This document shows positions 57,363 to 64,000 of a stretch of DNA of 64,000 nucleotides, piece by piece (position 1 is the first letter of the stretch; the number at the start of each line of letters is the position of its first letter). The position numbers and the translations under genes were made by a program. The notes beneath the pieces were generated by a model. The model was not told where the DNA came from and ran no database searches. It saw only the letters and a program-made list of their open reading frames with translations. Source of the stretch: Cellulomonas sp. JH27-2 (GTDB taxonomy: Bacteria; Actinomycetota; Actinomycetes; Actinomycetales; Cellulomonadaceae); NCBI RefSeq assembly GCF_014837175.1, contig NZ_JACYFR010000001.1, positions 248,001 to 312,000 of the forward strand. Direction: 5' to 3'.

Positions 57363-57370
57363 AAGCGCTT
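57363..57370. promoter_or_regulatory. Second candidate site with AGCGCT core upstream of cenA
   Basis: AAGCGCTT, inside GAAGCGCTTAC, has the AGCGCT core of CelR/CebR operators but imperfect flanks. It is 31 bp (centre to centre) from the AAACGTTT site. The rest of the divergent region shows nothing I can name. Confidence 0.4.
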
Positions 57371-57621
57371 ACGTCGGCCCATCCGGGCGCCGACCTGCGC
57401 GCCGGCCGCGAGCAGGACTCGCTCGACGGAGGGCTCCGGACCCGGCATCTGGGTGAATCTGGACAAACGATCGGGTAACCGGCAGAAATCATCCCATCAT
57501 GTCCGATTCATCCTTTACGCTCTGACCCGGTCGGCGTCCGCGCCGGCCCCGATCGGTGCTGCCCCTCGCACGCCGTCATACCCCTGCCTGCGTTCGATAC
57601 CCCCTGCCTGGAGGCCATCTC

Positions 57622-58593
57622 ATGCTGCGCCGCGCCGCTGTCGTCGCTGCCCTCTCGTCCGTCGTGATCCTCGCCGTCCCCGTGGGGGCGCAGGCCGCCG
57701 GCGGCCGGCACGGCGGTGGGCCGGGCGGTGGGTCGCATGGTTCCCACGGAGCGCGCACGACGTCGTCGTCCGCCCCGTCGACCGGGCAGGGCGAGTACGT
57801 CGAGGTGCGCTGGGCGACGCCCGTGTCGTCGGGGGCCGCCAAGCCGAAGGACGGCGAGGACGCCGCGCTGTGGCCGCAGCACCTGGCCACCGCCGCCACC
57901 TGCGGTGTGTGGCTGCAGTACGACCGCTACGTGCCGGGCTCGATCACCGACCGTCTGGTGACCGGTGGTGTGCTGTACGGCCCGAACAACCCGACCGAGG
58001 TGCTCGCGACCCGGTACCCGTACTCGGACACGAAGCAGCCGTGGACGTTCGTGAAGGCTCCGGACTGCGGCACGACGACGCCGACGCCCGCGCCGAGCCA
58101 GACCCCCTGCCCGAGCGGCTCGCCGACGCCCCGGGTCTCGCCGACCCCACGCGCCACCCCCAGCACGACGCCGACCACGACGGCCCCGCCGGTCGTCCCG
58201 CCCGTCGTGCCGCCGGCGACGGCGCCCACCCCGAGCCAGCCGCCCACCCCGAGCGACTCGCCCACGCCGAGCACCACTCCCAGCACGACCCCGACGACGC
58301 CGGCGGCATCACCGTCGTCGTCGGTGCCGGTCTCCGAGACTCCGTCGGCCACCCCGACGCCGACGACCCCGGACACCGAGGTCCTGGCCTCCGAGCCGAC
58401 GCCCACCGCTGACGGCGGCATCGTGCGGTCCACCCCGCCGCCGGCCTACCGGACGCAGACGCCCGAGGTTCCCGACTCCGAGGTGCTCGCGAGCACCGGC
58501 TCGTCGGGTGCGGGTGCCGTCGGCATCGTCGCCGCCGTGCTGGCCGGCGCGGGAGCCCTGCTCGTCGCCGCCCGTCGCCGCTCGGCACGCTGA
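57622..58593 (+). CDS. Cell-wall-anchored surface protein with LAxTG sorting signal
   Basis: 323 residues. A signal peptide ends near GAQAAGG. A globular part (about 50-155) has two Cys (ATCGVW and PDCGTT) that could form a disulfide. A long Thr/Pro/Ser-rich stretch (about 158-275) spans the wall. The C-terminus is a sortase signal: EVLASTG (LAxTG, class E sortase type), a hydrophobic helix (AVGIVAAVLAGAGALLVAA) and a basic end (RRRSAR). The element EVLAS also occurs earlier as DTEVLASEP. ATG 57622 follows GGAGG. No sortase gene is in the window. Confidence 0.8.
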   Translation: MLRRAAVVAALSSVVILAVPVGAQAAGGRHGGGPGGGSHGSHGARTTSSSAPSTGQGEYVEVRWATPVSSGAAKPKDGEDAALWPQHLATAATCGVWLQYDRYVPGSITDRLVTGGVLYGPNNPTEVLATRYPYSDTKQPWTFVKAPDCGTTTPTPAPSQTPCPSGSPTPRVSPTPRATPSTTPTTTAPPVVPPVVPPATAPTPSQPPTPSDSPTPSTTPSTTPTTPAASPSSSVPVSETPSATPTPTTPDTEVLASEPTPTADGGIVRSTPPPAYRTQTPEVPDSEVLASTGSSGAGAVGIVAAVLAGAGALLVAARRRSAR

Positions 58594-58611
58594 CCTGCCT
58601 GCGGGGACCCG

Positions 58612-60669
58612 CTAGCCGAGCGTGACGTGCAGCAGCTTCTCGTTGCTGTTGTTCGCGATGCTGTCCTTGTCACCCGTGGTGCTCGTCGTGAGCCAGAGGC
58701 CGCCGTCCGGCGCGGGCTCGACGGTCCGCAGGCGTCCGTACGTCCCGTTGAAGTAGGTCTGGACGTCGGTCAGCGAGGATCCCGCGATGACCTCGCGGTA
58801 CAGGCGCGTCCCCCGCTCGCAGGCTACGTACAGGACGTCCCGGACGATCGCGATGCCCGAGCACGAGCCGTCGGCGGTCGGGTAGGTCCGCTTCGGTGCG
58901 ACGTAGCCCGCCGTGCCGCAGGTTCCCGTGGTCCCCTCGCAGGCCGGCCAGCCGTAGTTGCCGCCCTTGACGACCAGGTTGGTCTCGTCCATGACGGAGT
59001 TGCCGAACTCCTGCTCCCACAGGCGACCTTGGGAGTCGAAGGCGAGGCCCTGCGGGTTGCGGTGCCCGTAGCTCCACACGTAGTTGCCGAACGGGTTGTC
59101 TGACGGGACGGTGCCGTCGGGGTTCAGGCGCAGCACCTTCCCGTTCAGGCTCGCGATGTTCTGGGCGTTGTCGCCGTTCTGCGCGTCGCCGGTGCTCGCG
59201 TACAGCTTGCCGTCGGGGCCGAACCGTAGCCGGCCGCCGTTGTGGAACTTGTTGCGCAGGATCCCTGTGAGCAGCACCTGCTCGCTGCCCGTGACCAGCA
59301 GGTTGTTCTCCACCTTGAACCGGACGATCCGGTTGTCGGTGGGCGACGTGTGCATGACGTAGAGCCAGTGGTCGCTCCCGAATGTCGGTGCGATCGCGAG
59401 CCCCATGAGCCCGCCCTCGCCGTCCGTCCCGGCGACGCCGGGCACGGTGCCCACGGTGGACTTGACGCCCGTCGTCGGATCGAGCCGGACGATGTCCTGC
59501 GCGTCCCGACGGCTGTACAGGATCGTCCCGTCGGGCAGCGTGACCAGACCCCACGGCACATCGGTGTCCGTACCGATCTGCGTGACCCCGCACATCGCGC
59601 TGCCGCACGCCGCGCCGGTGGTGACCGTCGCCGCGACGCTGCGCGCCGACACGTTGCCCTGTGCGTCCCGCGCCTGCACCGCGTAGGAGTACGACGTCGA
59701 GGCGGTCAGGCCGCTGTCGACGAACGTCGTGACCGGCGGGACCGCCGCGGTACCGCTGACCGTGCCGACCTTGCTGCCTTCGCGGTAGACGTCGTACGCC
59801 CGGACACCGACATCGTCGGTGGAGCCCTGCCACGTCAGGGTCACGGTCGTGCCGGACGCCGTCGCGGCCAGACCGGTGGGCGTCGTCGGGGCCCGGGTGT
59901 CGGTCTGGCACTCGGGCGGGGTGATCGACACGGTGCTGCTGGCCTGCGAGACGTTGCCCGCGGCGTCGCGGGCGTTCACGTACAGCCCCCAGGTGACCCC
60001 CGCGACGACCGTCAGGCTCGTCGACAGCGTCGATCCGCCCACCGACCTCATGAGCTGGCCGTCGTGGTAGACGTCGTAGAAGGCGACGCCGACGTCGTCG
60101 CTCGACGCGTTCCACGCGAACGTCACCGAGCTGCAGGTGAGATCGCTGACGCGGGGGCCGCCGGGGACGCTCGGCGGCTGGCTGTCGGCGCGCAGGGCGG
60201 TGGTCCACTGCTGGTTCGTCTGCCCGTTGCAGGTCCACACGGCCACCGCACTGCCGTTGGCGGACGCCCGTCCGGAGACGTCGAGACACAGTCCGCTCTG
60301 CGCGCTCCTGATCGACCCGTCGGCGCTCAGCGTCCACCGCTGGTTCGCCCCGCCGTGGCACGGGTAGATCTGCAGCCGGGCCCCTGGTGTGGTCGAGGCG
60401 CCCTTCACGTCCAGGCAGGTCGCCGCGTCGTACACCGTGAGCTGGCCTGTCGACGACAGCGTCCACGACTGGTTCGCCCCGCCGTGGCAGTCGTAGATCT
60501 CCACGGCCGTCCCGGCGGTGCGGGCGGCGCCGTGCACGTCGAGGCAACGACCGGAGCCGACCCCGACGATCGTGCCGGTCGTCGCGGCCGACGCCGGGAC
60601 CACGCCGAGCATCGATGCGATCAGTGAGGCGAGGAGCGCGAGCAGGATGGGACGTCGGGCAGCGGACAT
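58612..60669 (-). CDS. Secreted ricin-lectin / FN3 / sugar dehydrogenase-type protein
   Basis: 685 residues. A signal peptide ends near ASAATT. A ricin-type beta-trefoil (about 36-165) has the QxW repeats GGANQSWTL, GGANQRWTL and GQTNQQWTT, i.e. a CBM13-like sugar-binding module. Two FN3 domains (about 170-355) precede a PQQ-dependent glucose/sorbosone dehydrogenase propeller (about 360-685). The propeller has PWGLVTLPDGTILYSRRDAQ, EGGLMGLAIAP, RNKFHNGGRLRFGPDGKLY, SYGHRNPQGLAF and YGWPACEG. It may oxidise aldoses released by the polymer-degrading enzymes, if PQQ is available. ATG 60669 sits right after a hairpin that holds its ribosome site in the loop. Confidence 0.88.
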   Translation of the reverse strand: MSAARRPILLALLASLIASMLGVVPASAATTGTIVGVGSGRCLDVHGAARTAGTAVEIYDCHGGANQSWTLSSTGQLTVYDAATCLDVKGASTTPGARLQIYPCHGGANQRWTLSADGSIRSAQSGLCLDVSGRASANGSAVAVWTCNGQTNQQWTTALRADSQPPSVPGGPRVSDLTCSSVTFAWNASSDDVGVAFYDVYHDGQLMRSVGGSTLSTSLTVVAGVTWGLYVNARDAAGNVSQASSTVSITPPECQTDTRAPTTPTGLAATASGTTVTLTWQGSTDDVGVRAYDVYREGSKVGTVSGTAAVPPVTTFVDSGLTASTSYSYAVQARDAQGNVSARSVAATVTTGAACGSAMCGVTQIGTDTDVPWGLVTLPDGTILYSRRDAQDIVRLDPTTGVKSTVGTVPGVAGTDGEGGLMGLAIAPTFGSDHWLYVMHTSPTDNRIVRFKVENNLLVTGSEQVLLTGILRNKFHNGGRLRFGPDGKLYASTGDAQNGDNAQNIASLNGKVLRLNPDGTVPSDNPFGNYVWSYGHRNPQGLAFDSQGRLWEQEFGNSVMDETNLVVKGGNYGWPACEGTTGTCGTAGYVAPKRTYPTADGSCSGIAIVRDVLYVACERGTRLYREVIAGSSLTDVQTYFNGTYGRLRTVEPAPDGGLWLTTSTTGDKDSIANNSNEKLLHVTLG

Positions 60670-60689
60670 CACAGTCTCCCTCGACTGTG
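60670..60689 (-). promoter_or_regulatory. Hairpin enclosing the ribosome site of the sugar dehydrogenase gene
   Basis: On the mRNA, CACAGUC-GAGGGA-GACUGUG forms a 7-bp stem directly before AUG with the Shine-Dalgarno GAGGGAG mostly in the loop. Translation control or protein binding there is possible. Confidence 0.4.
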
Positions 60690-60761
60690 CGTCGCGCGGG
60701 CGGCGACGCGTCGCGACCACTCTGCCCGCCGATCCGCGCGTTGTCGCGCGGGACGGCACGA

Positions 60762-61763
60762 TCAGGGCCGCACGCGACCGGCCCGGTTGTCCTTCGTGAG
60801 GCGCTTCCAGCGAGCCTTCTCCTGGGCGCGCAGGTGCGCGTCGGAGCGCCGTGCCTGGTAGGCCGCCTCCCGCGCCAGCTTCAGGTACGAGTCGTAGCGT
60901 CGCTGGGTGAGCCGGCCGTCCGCGAGCGCGTCGGCGACCGCACAACCGGGCTCGCCGGTGTGGTGGCAGTCCGCGAAGCGGCACCGCCCCACCAGCTCGG
61001 CAACATCGGCGAAGGTCGCGTCCAGTGCCTCTTCGTCGGCGACGACACCGACACCACGGATGCCGGGCGTGTCGATGAGCACGGCACCGCCGGGCATCGC
61101 GACGAGCTCGCGGTGGGTCGTCGTGTGCCGACCGCGGCCGTCGACCTCGCGGCGCTCACCCGTCGACATCACCTCGGCACCGGCCAGCGCGTTCACGAGG
61201 GTCGACTTGCCCGCGCCGGACGGGCCGACGACGACGAGAGTCGTGCCCGGGGTCAGCAGCGCGCGCAGGGGCTCGAGCCCGCCGCCCGTGGTGGCGCTCA
61301 CAGCGTGGACGTCGACGGCGATCGCCGCCTGAGCGACGTCGCGTGCGGTGCCCTCGGGGTCCGGGACCAGGTCGGCCTTGGTGAGGACGACCACTGGCCG
61401 CGCACCGGACCGCCACGCGAGCGTGAGCATGCGCTCGACCCGACCGAGATCGGGGTCCGGGTCGAGGTGCTCGACCACCAGGACGACGTCGACGTTGGCA
61501 GCGAGCACCTGCTCGCGCGACGTCTCCCCCGCGGAGTCGCGCACGAGCGCGGAGGTCCGCGGCCGGATCGCGCGCACCTGACCGTCGTCAACCTCGACCC
61601 AGTCCCCCACGGTCGGCACCGCGCGGGTGCCGTCCAGCTCGGCGAGACCGTCGCGGTCCAGCGTGACCCGCGTCGGCTCGCCGGCGTCAGCGGGCGCTAC
61701 GAGGAGCGAGCCCTTGTCGGCCCGGACCACGCGCACGGCCTCGTCGGCCCTTGATGTCGTCAC
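60762..61763 (-). CDS. rsgA: Ribosome small-subunit-dependent GTPase A
   Basis: A 333-residue circularly permuted GTPase. An OB-fold N-terminus is followed by G4 (VVLTKADLV), G5, then G1 (VVGPSGAGKSTLVNAL) and G3 (LIDTPGIRGVGV). The C-terminal zinc finger (RCRFADCHHTGEPGCAV) is present. RsgA checks the decoding site during 30S maturation. It begins 72 bp downstream of the purL stop. Confidence 0.95.
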   Translation of the reverse strand: MTTSRADEAVRVVRADKGSLLVAPADAGEPTRVTLDRDGLAELDGTRAVPTVGDWVEVDDGQVRAIRPRTSALVRDSAGETSREQVLAANVDVVLVVEHLDPDPDLGRVERMLTLAWRSGARPVVVLTKADLVPDPEGTARDVAQAAIAVDVHAVSATTGGGLEPLRALLTPGTTLVVVGPSGAGKSTLVNALAGAEVMSTGERREVDGRGRHTTTHRELVAMPGGAVLIDTPGIRGVGVVADEEALDATFADVAELVGRCRFADCHHTGEPGCAVADALADGRLTQRRYDSYLKLAREAAYQARRSDAHLRAQEKARWKRLTKDNRAGRVRP

Positions 61764-61835
61764 CCGCGGGACGCTAGCCCCGCACGCCCGTCCGTCACGA
61801 CGCTTTATCCGCCGCCCGCGCTCGGCGAGGCGGGG

Positions 61836-64000
61836 TCAGCCGAAGTAGTGCGGGAGCGTCGCCTCGTGGACCTCGCGGGCCTCGGCGAGCGGGAGGGTGA
61901 ACAGGCCCGCGACCTCGACCGCAGGGCCGTGGTCGTGGTCGGCCTTGTCGACCGGGGCACCGGCGCCCGGCGTGCAGTGCTCGGCGGTCTCGCCCAGCCG
62001 CAGGGCGGGGACGCCGCGCGCCGTGCACAGGTCCGCGAGGCGGACCTCCTCCGAGCGCGGGACCGCGACGAGCACGCGACCGGTCGACTCGGAGAACAGC
62101 GCCTCGAACGGGGTCACGCCGTCGCGCGCGCACAGCTCGTCGAGCGAGACCTGCACGCCGACACCGAACCGCAGCGACGACTCGACCAGCGCGATCGCCA
62201 GCCCGCCCTCGGACAGGTCGTGCGCGGAGTCGACCAGGTCGTCACGCGCGGCGTTCTGCAGCACGGACGCCAGGCGGCGCTCGGCGGCGAGGTCGACGAC
62301 GGGCGGCAGGCCGCCCAGGTGGCCGTGCACGACGTCGGCCCAGGCGGAGCCGTCGAGCTCGGCACGCGTGCTGCCGAGCAGGTAGACGGCCTGGCCAGGC
62401 GCGGTCCAGCCGGAGGCCACGGCGTCGGCGACGTCGTCGAGCACGCCCAGCACGCCGACGACGGGGGTCGGGTGGATGGCGGAGTCGATGAGCCCGGGCT
62501 CACCCGTGCCGTTGTAGAGCGAGACGTTGCCGCCGGTGACCGGGACCTCGAGGGTCTGGCACGCATCGGCCAGGCCGCGGATGGCCTCGACCAGCTGCCA
62601 CATGGAATCGGGGTGCTCGGGGCTGCCGAAGTTGAGGCAGTCGGTCACCGCGAGCGGGCGCGCGCCCGTCGTCGCGACGTTCCGGTACGCCTCCGCGAGC
62701 GCGAGCTGCGCGCCCGTGTACGGGTCGAGCTTGGCGTAGCGGCCGTTCGCGTCCGTGGCGAGCGCGACGCCGAGGCCCGTGGCCTCGTCGACGCGGACCA
62801 CGCCGGAGTCGTCGGGCTGCGCGAGGGCCGTGTTGCCCTGCACGAACCGGTCGTACTGGTTGGTGACCCAGGCCTTGGAGGCCAGGTTGGGCGACGCGAG
62901 GAGCTCCAGGACGGTGCCGCGGAGCTCGGCGGCGCTCGTCGGGCGCGCCAGCTCTGCCGCCGTGTCCGCGTTGAGGCCGTCCTGCCAGGCCGGGCGGGCG
63001 TACGGGCGGTCGTAGACCGGGCCCTCGTGGGCGACGGTCTTCGGGTCGACGTCGACGATGCGCTCGCCGTGGTGGTCGATCGTCAGGCGGCCCGTGCCGG
63101 TCACCCCGCCGATCACGGCCGTCTCGACGTCCCACTTGCCCGTGATGGCCAGGAACGCGTCGAGCTGGTCCGGCCGCACGACGGCCATCATGCGCTCCTG
63201 CGACTCCGACATGAGGATCTCGCCGGCGGTCAGCGTGGGGTCGCGCAGCAGCACGTGCTCGAGGTCCACGTGCATGCCGCCGTCGCCGTTGGACGCGAGC
63301 TCGCTGGTCGCGCAGCTGATGCCGGCCGCGCCCAGGTCCTGGATGCCCTCGACGACGCGCGCCGCGTACAGCTCGAGGCAGCACTCGATGAGGACCTTCT
63401 CCATGAACGGGTCGCCGACCTGCACCGACGGGCGCTTGGACGGCTTCTCGTCGTCGAACGTCTCGCTGGCCAGGATCGAGGCACCGCCGATGCCGTCGCC
63501 ACCCGTGCGCGCCCCGAACAGGACCACCTTGTTGCCGGCGCCCGACGCGTTGGCCAGGTGGATGTCCTCGTGGCGCAGCACGCCCAGGCACAGCGCGTTG
63601 ACCAGCGGGTTGCCCTGGTAGCTGGCGTCGAAGACGAGCTCGCCGCCGATGTTGGGCAGGCCCAGGCTGTTGCCGTAGCCGCCGACGCCGGACACGACGC
63701 CGTGCACCACGCGCGCGGTGTCCGGGTGGTCGACGGCGCCGAAGCGCAGCTGGTCCATGACGGCGACCGGGCGCGCGCCCATCGAGATGATGTCGCGCAC
63801 GATGCCGCCGACTCCCGTCGCGGCGCCCTGGTAGGGCTCGACGTACGACGGGTGGTTGTGCGACTCGACCTTGAACGTCACCGCCCAGCCGTCGCCGATG
63901 TCGACGACGCCCGCGTTCTCGCCGATGCCGACGAGCAGGTGCTCCTTCATCGCGTCGGTCGTCTTGTCGCCGAACTGGCGCAGGTGGTTCTTGCTCGACT
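61836..64000 (-). CDS. purL: Phosphoribosylformylglycinamidine synthase subunit PurL (5' end outside window)
   Basis: The gene runs off the right edge; 721 codons are visible. The visible N-terminal [10 protein letters not shown], then [20 protein letters not shown] and [20 protein letters not shown], are PurL hallmarks (ATP- and FGAR-binding loop with the His pair). Further motifs: [37 protein letters not shown] and [15 protein letters not shown] [17 protein letters not shown]. PurL converts FGAR to FGAM with ATP, using ammonia from PurQ. No purQ or purS is in view; they lie beyond the edge or elsewhere. Confidence 0.96.
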   Translation of the reverse strand, partial: SSKNHLRQFGDKTTDAMKEHLLVGIGENAGVVDIGDGWAVTFKVESHNHPSYVEPYQGAATGVGGIVRDIISMGARPVAVMDQLRFGAVDHPDTARVVHGVVSGVGGYGNSLGLPNIGGELVFDASYQGNPLVNALCLGVLRHEDIHLANASGAGNKVVLFGARTGGDGIGGASILASETFDDEKPSKRPSVQVGDPFMEKVLIECCLELYAARVVEGIQDLGAAGISCATSELASNGDGGMHVDLEHVLLRDPTLTAGEILMSESQERMMAVVRPDQLDAFLAITGKWDVETAVIGGVTGTGRLTIDHHGERIVDVDPKTVAHEGPVYDRPYARPAWQDGLNADTAAELARPTSAAELRGTVLELLASPNLASKAWVTNQYDRFVQGNTALAQPDDSGVVRVDEATGLGVALATDANGRYAKLDPYTGAQLALAEAYRNVATTGARPLAVTDCLNFGSPEHPDSMWQLVEAIRGLADACQTLEVPVTGGNVSLYNGTGEPGLIDSAIHPTPVVGVLGVLDDVADAVASGWTAPGQAVYLLGSTRAELDGSAWADVVHGHLGGLPPVVDLAAERRLASVLQNAARDDLVDSAHDLSEGGLAIALVESSLRFGVGVQVSLDELCARDGVTPFEALFSESTGRVLVAVPRSEEVRLADLCTARGVPALRLGETAEHCTPGAGAPVDKADHDHGPAVEVAGLFTLPLAEAREVHEATLPHYFG

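Overview
The window is a 64 kb stretch of very GC-rich actinobacterial chromosome, most likely from a Cellulomonas species. The main evidence is a secreted CBM2-linker-GH6 endoglucanase (55730-57133) that matches my memory of Cellulomonas fimi CenA almost segment by segment. Other support comes from further secreted CBM2 enzymes (a GH18 chitinase and a GH10/GH62 xylanase), Pro-Thr linkers, LacI-type operators and the actinobacterial markers BldC, DUF3073 and an LAxTG sortase signal. I see no prophage, insertion sequence or CRISPR array. The species call rests on recalled similarity, not on a search.

Layout. Positions 1-17660: a PQQ-propeller membrane protein (cut by the window edge), the GH18 chitinase, small housekeeping genes, a secreted phytase-esterase/GDPD fusion, an SPFH protein, a DUF222-HNH endonuclease behind a LexA-like box, an aldo/keto reductase, a three-domain xylanase/arabinofuranosidase, and an overlapping pair of an FMN-dependent GltS-like enzyme and PoxB. 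Positions 17681-20860 (minus strand): TrmO, then a three-gene cassette of a 127-residue Cys-free protein, a HopA1-family protein and a kinase with a PqqD/RRE-like N-terminus. This cassette looks like a RiPP-type dehydration machine and is the least explained locus here. Positions 21109-30906: secreted modular proteins (Cna-like, a PL9 pectate lyase, a propeller/FN3 protein), an epimerase, a histidine-kinase relic and small genes. A tRNA-Lys follows.

Positions 31230-45660: small membrane and VOC proteins, an amino-acid permease, a complete peptide ABC transporter operon (binding protein, two permeases, fused double ATPase), a divergent TetR/MFS pair, and an LLM oxidoreductase-CDF-metallopeptidase operon. 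Positions 45795-46136 hold tRNA-Glu, tRNA-Asp and tRNA-Phe. Next come a bacteriophytochrome with a SpoIIE-type phosphatase output, a Kef-type antiporter and three small envelope proteins (holin family, DUF3618).

Positions 51081-64000: bldC, DUF3073, purM, purF, a membrane protein, a sterol-carrier protein and purL (cut by the window end), a block I recall as conserved in actinobacteria. Here it is split by cenA, an LAxTG surface protein, a modular sugar dehydrogenase and rsgA.

Functional themes. The secreted chitinase, xylanase, cellulase, pectate lyase and sugar dehydrogenase form a dispersed plant/fungal polymer-degradation set. Xylanase and cellulase carry the same two palindromic operator cores (AAACGTTT and AGCGCT), while the pectate lyase has a different one (GGAAACCGGTTTCC); no LacI-family regulator lies in the window. 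Several genes end in strong GC hairpins without a T-tract. Many long antisense reading frames are composition artefacts and are left out.
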